Shown piece after piece: positions 1 through 5,550 of a stretch of DNA of 5,550 nucleotides. Location of the stretch: the NCBI GenBank assembly GCA_039796915.1, contig JBDKIU010000061.1, positions 1 through 5,550 on the forward strand, read 5' to 3'. This DNA is from REEB481 sp039796915 (GTDB lineage Bacteria > Bacteroidota > Bacteroidia > NS11-12g > UBA955). A program made the translations under genes and the position numbers. The notes under the pieces were generated by a model. It was not told the origin of the DNA and did no database searches. It saw only the letters and a list, made by a program, of their open reading frames with translations. The first letter of the stretch is position 1. Every line of letters starts with the position of its first letter.

Positions 1-1028
1 TGAATTTGAGAAGGCTTCAGCACTCCTTCAAACTTTTGCATACCGTTGGGCGTGCCATGACGGATGGTTTTGAAGAGGTTCTTCACATCGCCACCGTAAA
101 TCCAGTATTCATCGGTCAGGTTAGGACCTACCAGCCCTTCCGCGTTCTTACCATGACATACGGCGCAGTTTTTTCCGTACACGGCAGCCATCGCTTCAAG
201 CTTCGACTTGTCGGTAATCAGCGTCACGTTGGTTTCGTCCACTTTTTCAGCGGCATTGGCCAGCATGGCCTTTTCTTTCGCTTCGGCAACCTTCATTTCC
301 ACGGCATATTCCTGTTCCTGGCGCAGTCCCTGACCGGTCCACTGGTAGCGCACCATATACACCACACCAAACAGAATGGTTGTATAAAACAGGTACATAA
401 ACCATGGTGGCGGTGGATTGTCCAGTTCGCGGATGCCATCGAAATCGTGGTTCAGGTCCACTTCTTTATCGGTTGCAGAAGATTTGATTTGCAGCAACCT
501 GCTCCAGAATCCTTCTTTTTCGGTTTCGGGCACTGCTTCTTTGCCCAGCACGAGCTGCTCGCCCCGGCTCAGGCTGTTCACGGCGTTGTACATAAACACC
601 ACGCCAAGGCCAATCACCATGCTGCATACTTTGATGCCCCACCAAATCCAGGCGGTACGCACTTTTGATTTCAGCACTTCTTCGCCACCGGCCCAGAACA
701 CCATCACCAGCACAGCGATGGCGGCTACAAGCACCACGGTGAGGTACAGTCGCATCACCTTCATGCGCAGGGCTGGGAAATGCTCCTTCCAGAAAGAGGC
801 CGGTTCACCCTGACGCCTGAAGGCCGTGTAAACCTGAACCCTGTTCAACAAATCAACCGACAGGAACAAGGCGAAGATGGCGATGGCGAAAAACACGAGC
901 CACCAGTTAGAGATACTTGCCCCTGAAGGATTGAGCTTTTCGAGGAAGCCGGGCACCACCATGGCACCGAGGCCGCCCACCAGCAACAACCCGATGAGGG
1001 GAAACATGATATTCAGAATGCGTTTCAT
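1..1028 (-). CDS. ccoP: cbb3-type cytochrome c oxidase subunit III (CcoP), C-terminus cut by the window edge
   Basis: This is a membrane-anchored cytochrome c subunit that passes electrons toward CcoO/CcoN. The frame starts with ATG at 1028 and is still open at position 1, giving 342 visible residues; the family pattern suggests only a few dozen are missing. Hydrophobic segments are seen at about residues 4-25, 42-61, 94-113, 127-149 and 209-227. The last belongs to a FixP_N-type anchor, preceded by FDGIRELDNPPPPWF (196-210), which is diagnostic of CcoP. A charged, probably coiled region (235-280) leads to one heme c site, CAVCH (C288, C291, H292; bases 167-153), with M330 in GTPNGMQKFEG as the likely axial ligand. 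Proteobacterial CcoP has two heme c sites; only one is visible here. The roughly 190 residues before FixP_N, with four predicted helices, are a long extension. ATG follows an A-rich leader 9 nt after ccoQ, so it is very probably cotranscribed. The family call is firm; the missing end is the only uncertainty. Confidence 0.93.
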   Translation of the reverse strand, partial: MKRILNIMFPLIGLLLVGGLGAMVVPGFLEKLNPSGASISNWWLVFFAIAIFALFLSVDLLNRVQVYTAFRRQGEPASFWKEHFPALRMKVMRLYLTVVLVAAIAVLVMVFWAGGEEVLKSKVRTAWIWWGIKVCSMVIGLGVVFMYNAVNSLSRGEQLVLGKEAVPETEKEGFWSRLLQIKSSATDKEVDLNHDFDGIRELDNPPPPWFMYLFYTTILFGVVYMVRYQWTGQGLRQEQEYAVEMKVAEAKEKAMLANAAEKVDETNVTLITDKSKLEAMAAVYGKNCAVCHGKNAEGLVGPNLTDEYWIYGGDVKNLFKTIRHGTPNGMQKFEGVLKPSQI

Positions 1029-1040
1029 AGCTTTTTTTTA
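1029..1040 (-). other. A8 tract spanning the ccoQ stop and ccoP leader
   Basis: In mRNA sense the sequence reads TAAAAAAAAGCT just before the ccoP ATG; the first three bases are the ccoQ stop. There is no Shine-Dalgarno sequence. A-rich, unstructured leaders often serve as the translation start context in Bacteroidota, which is the likely role here. The run of eight A is also a spot prone to length errors. Confidence 0.5.
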
Positions 1041-1223
1041 AAGATTTAAGTCCATTTCAGTTGGTTCATCAGCCAAAGGCGTCATGCTCATTTGTTCGGC
1101 ATGGCTGCGGCTCATTCTAACCAGATAAATACAAACCGCTGTAAAAAACAGCAGAAAAATCATCAGGGAGAGCACCAGCCAGACGTCAACGCCTTCCAGT
1201 CTGCCAATCATTTTGTTCATCAT
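1038..1223 (-). CDS. ccoQ: cbb3 oxidase small subunit (CcoQ/FixQ-like)
   Basis: This is a 61-residue single-span membrane protein lying between ccoNO and ccoP, the usual place of ccoQ. CcoQ is a small accessory subunit of cbb3 oxidase, and in other bacteria it stabilises the association of CcoP with the core. What is visible is a short polar N-terminus with the phrase EGVDVW (10-15), one transmembrane helix at about 14-36, a basic stretch after it (R37, R40, inside-positive), and a polar acidic tail containing MSMTPLADEP (45-54). Helix position and tail resemble the CcoQ-like proteins of Bacteroidota. Three in-frame starts are possible (M1 at 1223, M2 at 1220, M5 at 1211); the first is chosen arbitrarily, and none has a clear Shine-Dalgarno sequence. 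It begins 14 nt after the ccoNO stop and ends TAA 9 nt before ccoP. The assignment rests on context and topology more than on catalytic residues, because CcoQ has none. Confidence 0.85.
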   Translation of the reverse strand: MMNKMIGRLEGVDVWLVLSLMIFLLFFTAVCIYLVRMSRSHAEQMSMTPLADEPTEMDLNL

Positions 1224-1237
1224 AGTGATCTGTGCAA

Positions 1238-3391
1238 TTACTGTTGGGTAGAAGCTGCGGCTTCCGCAGGTTTAAGATCACGGCCCAGCTTATGCAGGTA
1301 GGCTATCAGTGCCAGCATTTCGCTGTTGGGCTTCACTTTATACCCATCTTTTTTCAGCGTGCCTGCTATTTCTTCTGCCTGCTTCTTCAAGTCTGCAGCA
1401 GCTTCTTTTTCGTAGCCCGGCGCATAGGGAACACCCAGTGTGCGCATGGCGCTGATTTTCTTTTCAAGCAGCGAAAGATCCAACTCCTGTTCTGCCAGCC
1501 AGGGATAAGCCGGCATGATGGAGCCCGGTGAAGTTACACGTGGGTTCATCATGTGGGCATAATGCCAGGCCGCACCCCGATTCACCTTTCCGCCGGGTTC
1601 ACCACCGCGCACCAAATCAGGACCGGTACGCTTACTGCCCCAAAGGAATGGATGATCGTACACGTATTCGCCTGATTTGCTGTACTCACCGTAACGCTTG
1701 GTTTCACTGCGGAACGGCCTGACCAGCTGACTGTGACAGTTGTTACAACCTTCACGGATGTAGATGTCGCGTCCTTCCAGCTCCAGTGGTGCATAAGGTT
1801 TGATGCTGGAAATGGTTTTCACCTGTTCCTTCACAAAAATCATGGGCACTAACTGCACCAGACCACCCAGTGAAACGAGAATCAAAGAGAACACCAGCAT
1901 GGTCATGGGGCGAGATTCAATCCATTTATGCCAGTAGGCGGGTTTGCCATGATCTTCAGCAGTTTCAGCGGCCTTCAGCGGATACGCTTCTGCGGGTTCA
2001 TTGGCCAGGAAGCTGCCTTGTTTCACTGTTTTCATGATGTTATACACCATCACAAACACACCGCTCAGATACAGCAAGCCTCCGAATGAGCGCAACACAT
2101 ACAGGAACTTGATGCGTTCCACCGTTTCGAGGAAGTTGTATTTCAGGTTTCCATCTGCATCAAACTCTTTCCACATGAAGCCTTGAGAAAATCCGCTGAA
2201 ATACATAGGCACAGCGTAGAACAGGATGCCAAGCGTGGCAATCCAGAAGTGCATGTTTGCCAGCCTGTTTGAGTACAGCTTGGTTTGCCACATGCGGGGA
2301 ATAATCCAGTAGAGGATGGCAAAAGTGAGGAAGCCGTTCCAGCCCAGTCCGCCAACGTGCACGTGCGCTACAACCCAGTCTGTGAAGTGCGCAATGGCAT
2401 TCACGTTTTTCAGGGAAAGCAATGGACCTTCAAAGGTGGCCATACCATAAGCCACAAGACCAACCACAATAAACTTGAGCAGGGCGTCTTCACGCACTTT
2501 ATCCCAGGCTCCGCGCAAGGTGAGCAAACCGTTCAGCATACCGCCCCAGGAAGGTGCAATCAGCATGATACTGAACACCACACCCAGCGTTTGTGCCCAG
2601 TCGGGCAATGAGCTGTACAGCAGGTGGTGCGGGCCGGCCCAGATATAAATGAAGATGAGCGACCAGAAGTGGATGATGGAAAGTTTATAGGAATAAACCG
2701 GCCTGTTGGCCATTTTGGGCATGAAGTAATACATCAGTCCAAGGAACGGCGTAGTCAGGAAGAATGCCACGGCATTGTGTCCGTACCACCATTGCACCAG
2801 CGCATCCTGCACGCCGGCATAAACGCTGTAACTCTTCAGGAAGCTAACCGGCAACTCGAAAGAGTTTACAATATGCAGCATGGCTACAGTCACCCAGGTG
2901 GCGATGTAAAACCAAATACCTACATAAATGTGCTTCTCACGACGCTTCAGAATGGTTCCGAACATATTCAACCCAAACACCACCCAAATCAGCGTAATGG
3001 CAATATCAATAGGCCATTCCAATTCCGCATATTCTTTGGAAGTGCTGATGCCCAAGGGCAGGGTAAGCGCAGCAGACACGATGATGAGCTGCCAGCCCCA
3101 GAAATGCACTCTGCTCAGCACATCGCTGAACATCCGTGCCTTCAGCAAACGCTGCAGGGAATAGTACACCCCGGTAAAAATGGCATTGCCCACAAAGGCA
3201 AAAATGACTGCATTGGTATGCAGGGGGCGCAAACGCCCAAAAGTGTGCCAGGAGGCGAAGTTGAGTTCTGGCAGGAACAATTGCATGGATACAATCAGTC
3301 CGACCAGCATACCCACCGCACCCCACAAGAGGGTTGCCCAGGCAAAGGCCCGCACAATCCGGTTGTCGTAAAAGAATGTTTCTTTATTCAT
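1238..3391 (-). CDS. ccoNO: Fused cbb3-type cytochrome c oxidase subunits I and II (CcoN-CcoO)
   Basis: This 717-residue protein joins the catalytic subunit CcoN (about 1-455) to the monoheme cytochrome c subunit CcoO (about 485-717) with no stop between. It reduces O2 to water at a heme b3-CuB centre in the cytoplasmic membrane. CcoN ligands follow the family pattern: H58 (RPLHTN) and H345 for low-spin heme b, H343 (AHVHVGG) for heme b3, H205 (WYGHN), H255 and H256 (WAGPHH) for CuB, and Y249 in the position of the His-crosslinked tyrosine. E321 (TFEGP) matches the conserved glutamate near the active site. After a polar linker (about 456-484), the CcoO part has its own anchor helix (about 496-519), a heme c site CNNCH (C549, C552, H553; bases 1747-1733) and the Met ligand M626 (SIMPAYPWL). 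The C-terminus, YLHKLGRDLKP, is typical of CcoO. ATG 3391 lies inside the end of ccoS (8-nt overlap), and TAA precedes ccoQ by 14 nt. All key residues are present, so an active enzyme is expected. Confidence 0.97.
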   Translation of the reverse strand: MNKETFFYDNRIVRAFAWATLLWGAVGMLVGLIVSMQLFLPELNFASWHTFGRLRPLHTNAVIFAFVGNAIFTGVYYSLQRLLKARMFSDVLSRVHFWGWQLIIVSAALTLPLGISTSKEYAELEWPIDIAITLIWVVFGLNMFGTILKRREKHIYVGIWFYIATWVTVAMLHIVNSFELPVSFLKSYSVYAGVQDALVQWWYGHNAVAFFLTTPFLGLMYYFMPKMANRPVYSYKLSIIHFWSLIFIYIWAGPHHLLYSSLPDWAQTLGVVFSIMLIAPSWGGMLNGLLTLRGAWDKVREDALLKFIVVGLVAYGMATFEGPLLSLKNVNAIAHFTDWVVAHVHVGGLGWNGFLTFAILYWIIPRMWQTKLYSNRLANMHFWIATLGILFYAVPMYFSGFSQGFMWKEFDADGNLKYNFLETVERIKFLYVLRSFGGLLYLSGVFVMVYNIMKTVKQGSFLANEPAEAYPLKAAETAEDHGKPAYWHKWIESRPMTMLVFSLILVSLGGLVQLVPMIFVKEQVKTISSIKPYAPLELEGRDIYIREGCNNCHSQLVRPFRSETKRYGEYSKSGEYVYDHPFLWGSKRTGPDLVRGGEPGGKVNRGAAWHYAHMMNPRVTSPGSIMPAYPWLAEQELDLSLLEKKISAMRTLGVPYAPGYEKEAAADLKKQAEEIAGTLKKDGYKVKPNSEMLALIAYLHKLGRDLKPAEAAASTQQ
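3384..3391 (-). other. ATGAATAA start-stop overlap, ccoS to ccoNO
   Basis: The ccoNO start ATG (3391-3389) lies 8 nt inside the end of ccoS, whose TAA is at 3386-3384. The leader before this ATG (about 3392-3415) has no purine-rich Shine-Dalgarno match, so initiation probably relies on coupling or on the leader's weak structure, as is common in Bacteroidota. Confidence 0.8.
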
Positions 3392-3599
3392 GGGTAGTAG
3401 TTTGAGGTTTAGGTTCTATTGAAGTCATTTCTTTCGTTTGTTCGTTCATTGTTTCATGAGGCATGTCGTCGAACAGTACCCGCATCCCCGGAGTAACCAG
3501 GTCTTCATGCTGCCCTGATTTCACCCACCAGAAAAACACTGCGAGGAAAACCAGGCCCAGCGACAGGCTGCACAGAATCAACAATGGAAGGATGTTCAT
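3384..3599 (-). CDS. ccoS: cbb3-type oxidase assembly protein CcoS
   Basis: This is a small assembly factor for cbb3 oxidase; in Rhodobacter capsulatus, CcoS is needed to insert heme b and CuB into CcoN. It has 71 residues with one helix at about 3-25, beginning MNILPLLILC as in the family, followed by the conserved block DLVTPGMRVLFDD (33-45), the hallmark of CcoS. A polar Thr/Glu/Pro-rich tail (46-71) follows and is probably cytoplasmic and disordered. A longer frame opens at ATG 3638 and adds 13 residues, but those lie inside the end of ccoI and do not resemble CcoS, so I choose ATG 3599. This start overlaps the ccoI TGA as ATGA, a classic arrangement for translational coupling. The gene ends TAA within the ccoNO start. 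Position between the copper ATPase and the catalytic subunit supports a metal or heme loading role. Confidence 0.93.
   Translation of the reverse strand: MNILPLLILCSLSLGLVFLAVFFWWVKSGQHEDLVTPGMRVLFDDMPHETMNEQTKEMTSIEPKPQTTTHE
3596..3599 (-). other. ATGA stop-start overlap, ccoI to ccoS
   Basis: On the minus strand the ccoS ATG (3599-3597) shares bases with the ccoI TGA (3598-3596). A 4-nt ATGA overlap usually means that ribosomes ending one gene restart on the next. It also decides the ccoS start in favour of 3599 over the upstream ATG at 3638. The coupling is inferred; the overlap itself is directly visible. Confidence 0.85.
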
Positions 3600-5550
3600 A
3601 TCAAACCCTCCCTGGATGCAAAACGTCGGGTGCGCCACACGGCAAAAAGTGCCACAGAGATGCTGCTGACCGGCATGAGCACGGCAGCGAACAAGGGCGA
3701 CAGTTGAGCGGTGGCCGCGAAATAGAGTCCTACCGCATTATAGCCCAGACTCAGGTAGAAACTTTCCCTGCCTGCGCGGGCCGTATTTCGTGCAAAACGC
3801 ATAAATACATTTAACTTTTCAAGGGAATCATGCAACAAAATGCCCGATGAAGCCGGAGTGAACTGTGTCATATCCTGAGCCAGCACAATTCCCGCATGCC
3901 CTGCCTTCAGCGCACCGGCATCGTTGAGTCCATCGCCCAGCATCATCACGGTTGCACCGCGTGTTTCCAGTTCCTGCAGCGCAGCAACCTTCATGGCAGG
4001 ATCTTGACGAAACTGCATATGTTCAAACACTTCAGGTATTTGTGCTTCGATGTAGGCTGCATCTTTTTGGCTGTCGCCGGAAAGCAAACTCAGATCATAG
4101 CGTTCATGCAGTTGCTGCATCATCTGAGCCACACCATTCCTGAGTCGGTGGTGGGTGATGAAAGTGGCCACCGGTTTCCCGTCTAAAGAGATATACGTTT
4201 CCGCACCATCATGCAGGTGTTCACCCGAATGGCTGCCGTTTGGCAGCGCCCAGCTTTCCCTTCCGATGCGCAGTTCATGGCCGCCGCACTGCATGCGCAG
4301 TCCACGACCACTTTGTTCTTCATAGAAATCAGGTTGAACAGGCGTGGCATCGGCGCAGGCTTCGGCGAGCACGCGGCTTACCGGATGTGTCGAAGCTGCG
4401 GCCGCGGTAAGAATCAGGCTTTTGAGTGCTGCGTCGGGCACTGCGCTGGTCCATTCCAGTTCTGCATCTTTGGGATCGGTAAGGGTTCCGGTTTTGTCGA
4501 ATACGAGGTGATCCACACTGGCCAATGTTTCCACTACTTCCGGATTGCGGAGGTAAAACCCGTTTTTGCCCAAAATGCGGGTTGCGTTGCTGTAAGCAAA
4601 AGGCGTGGCGATGGCCAGCGCGCAAGGACAGGCAACCATGAGCACGGCTGTTGCGGCAAACATGGCTTTGGAAAGATCCACGGGCCACCAGGCCAGAAAT
4701 GCGCCTGCGGCCAGTGCCAGTGTTCCCAGGGTGAACCAAATGCTTACCTTTTGTGCGAAGCGGCCAATGCGGGAAACAGGTCTGCCTTTCTGGCTTGCGT
4801 TGCTCCACATTTGCTGCAGCCGGCTTTCGGTAAAAGGCCGAACCACTTCAAGCTCCAGCATACCCTGAACGCTGCGTCCGCCTGCATACAGCAGTTCACC
4901 TGCCACTTTATACACCGGCGCAGATTCACCGGTTACGTAACTGTAGTCTATCAATGCGCTGTGCGACATGAGGATGCCATCGCCGGGGATGAGCGTTCCA
5001 TTACGCACCTGAACCCTGTCGCCGGGCACCAGGTCAAATACGCGCACCGCCTGTGTTTTCCCATCCTTCAGCACCAGCGCCGACAAAGGAAAGAAGCGTT
5101 CTGCACTGCGGTCGAAGCGAATGGCTTCCCAGGTGCGTTCCTGCAGCCAGGTTCCAATCAACAGAAAAAAGACCAGGCCGCTGAGGCTGTCGAAATACCC
5201 CGGACCGATTCCACTGGCTACTTCATAAACGCTGCGCAGCCAAAGAGCGGACAGGCCAATGGCCAGGGGCACATCTACTGAAATCTCTCTGGCTTTGAGT
5301 GTTTTTAAACTTTTGCTGAAATAATGTCCGGCGGAGAAAAACAGTACCGGAACAGAAAGTGCCACATTCAGCCAAGAGAACAGTTGCCGGAAGCCGGCCT
5401 CAGAAAGCCCCAGGTATTCCGGGAAGCTGAACAACATGATGTTGCCAAAGGCGAAGCCGGCGACTGCCAGTTTCAGGATGGTTCTCCCCTGCTCCTTGCT
5501 TGTGTTGACCCGAGCATCTGGTACCAGTGCCGGTGTATATCCGAGGCTGT
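3596..5550 (-). CDS. ccoI: Copper-exporting P1B-type ATPase of cbb3 oxidase biogenesis (CcoI/FixI), N-terminus cut by the window edge
   Basis: This ATP-driven pump moves Cu(I) out of the cytoplasm to supply the CuB centre of cbb3 oxidase. 650 residues are visible, from codon 5548-5546 to TGA at 3598-3596; numbers below count from there. The frame is open to the right edge, so the internal ATG at 5437 is not the start. The missing part should hold the heavy-metal-associated (HMA) domain, of which only a tail (SLGYTPALV) remains. Seen in order: first helices about 28-50 and 58-77, actuator loop TGES (206-209), ion-binding helix with CPC (307-309), phosphorylation site DKTGT (D351), P1B-type HP (388-389) in the nucleotide-binding domain, SGD hinge (490-492), GDGLND (538-543), then two final helices with YN (603-604) and MPVSS (625-629). 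CPC plus YN and MxxSS is the Cu(I) transport signature. The C-terminus ends just after the last helix. The FixI-type call over general CopA rests on the adjacent ccoS and ccoNO. Confidence 0.95.
   Translation of the reverse strand, partial: SLGYTPALVPDARVNTSKEQGRTILKLAVAGFAFGNIMLFSFPEYLGLSEAGFRQLFSWLNVALSVPVLFFSAGHYFSKSLKTLKAREISVDVPLAIGLSALWLRSVYEVASGIGPGYFDSLSGLVFFLLIGTWLQERTWEAIRFDRSAERFFPLSALVLKDGKTQAVRVFDLVPGDRVQVRNGTLIPGDGILMSHSALIDYSYVTGESAPVYKVAGELLYAGGRSVQGMLELEVVRPFTESRLQQMWSNASQKGRPVSRIGRFAQKVSIWFTLGTLALAAGAFLAWWPVDLSKAMFAATAVLMVACPCALAIATPFAYSNATRILGKNGFYLRNPEVVETLASVDHLVFDKTGTLTDPKDAELEWTSAVPDAALKSLILTAAAASTHPVSRVLAEACADATPVQPDFYEEQSGRGLRMQCGGHELRIGRESWALPNGSHSGEHLHDGAETYISLDGKPVATFITHHRLRNGVAQMMQQLHERYDLSLLSGDSQKDAAYIEAQIPEVFEHMQFRQDPAMKVAALQELETRGATVMMLGDGLNDAGALKAGHAGIVLAQDMTQFTPASSGILLHDSLEKLNVFMRFARNTARAGRESFYLSLGYNAVGLYFAATAQLSPLFAAVLMPVSSISVALFAVWRTRRFASREGLI

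Noticed and set aside
6..668. A plus-strand open frame (220 codons) opposite ccoP
   Set aside because: It is in codon-on-codon register with ccoP, whose minus-strand reading has the FixP_N anchor and a CxxCH heme site. The plus-strand product is Phe/His-rich and matches nothing I know.
2624..3397. A plus-strand open frame (257 codons) opposite the CcoN half of ccoNO
   Set aside because: It is in the same codon-on-codon register opposite ccoNO, with no family resemblance and a low-hydrophobicity His/Gln-rich product. It is a shadow of the real gene.
3600..3638. An upstream ATG at 3638 as the start of ccoS
   Set aside because: The extra 13 residues overlap the end of ccoI and do not resemble the CcoS N-terminus. 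The ATG at 3599 gives the usual start into the membrane helix and an ATGA junction with ccoI.
4329..4808. A second minus-strand open frame (159 codons) inside ccoI
   Set aside because: It lies in another frame within the phosphorylation and nucleotide-binding region of ccoI. The product is Arg/Gly/Ser-rich with no domain, which is typical of an out-of-frame reading of a GC-rich gene.
4211..5281. A long plus-strand open frame (356 codons) opposite ccoI
   Set aside because: Its codons lie exactly opposite those of ccoI, so it stays open whenever ccoI avoids TTA, CTA and TCA codons. The translation is rich in Cys, His and Gln with no recognisable domain, while the minus strand carries every P-type ATPase motif.
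5435..5437. The ATG at 5437 as the start of ccoI
   Set aside because: The frame stays open upstream to the window edge, and the codons there encode the end of an HMA-like domain and the start of the first membrane helix. This ATG is internal and the gene is cut by the window.

Overview
The window is a stretch of a cbb3-type (C-family) cytochrome c oxidase operon. It is almost wall-to-wall coding on the minus strand, and reading from high to low coordinates the order is ccoI (5' end missing) - ccoS - ccoNO (fused) - ccoQ - ccoP (3' end missing). The gene content and order, the fused CcoN-CcoO, the CcoQ-like small protein, a CcoP with one visible heme motif, and the lack of clear Shine-Dalgarno sequences all fit a member of the Bacteroidota. 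The moderate GC content (about half by eye) fits a chitinophagal or sphingobacterial type of lineage better than an AT-rich flavobacterium, but that finer placement is a guess.

Layout: 5550-3596 encodes most of a copper-exporting P1B-type ATPase (CcoI/FixI). Its stop overlaps the start of ccoS (3599-3384) by 4 nt (ATGA). The ccoS stop overlaps the start of ccoNO (3391-1238) by 8 nt. After a 14-nt gap comes ccoQ (1223-1038), and after a 9-nt gap ccoP (1028 to the left edge). No non-coding stretch exceeds 14 nt, so no promoter or terminator is expected inside. The operon promoter must lie beyond the right edge, and the end of ccoP and any further assembly genes beyond the left edge.

How the genes work together: CcoNO carries the catalytic heme b / heme b3-CuB subunit and the first membrane-anchored cytochrome c. 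CcoP supplies another cytochrome c that passes electrons toward CcoNO. CcoQ is a single-helix accessory subunit. CcoI moves Cu(I) across the membrane for building the CuB centre, and CcoS is needed for cofactor insertion into CcoN. The assembled enzyme is a high-affinity terminal oxidase for microaerobic respiration.

I found no mobile element, CRISPR, RNA gene or undescribed system. The points most worth a second look are the CcoN-CcoO fusion, the enlarged membrane N-terminus and single visible heme site of CcoP, and the tight translational overlaps that tie the metal-loading genes to the oxidase.
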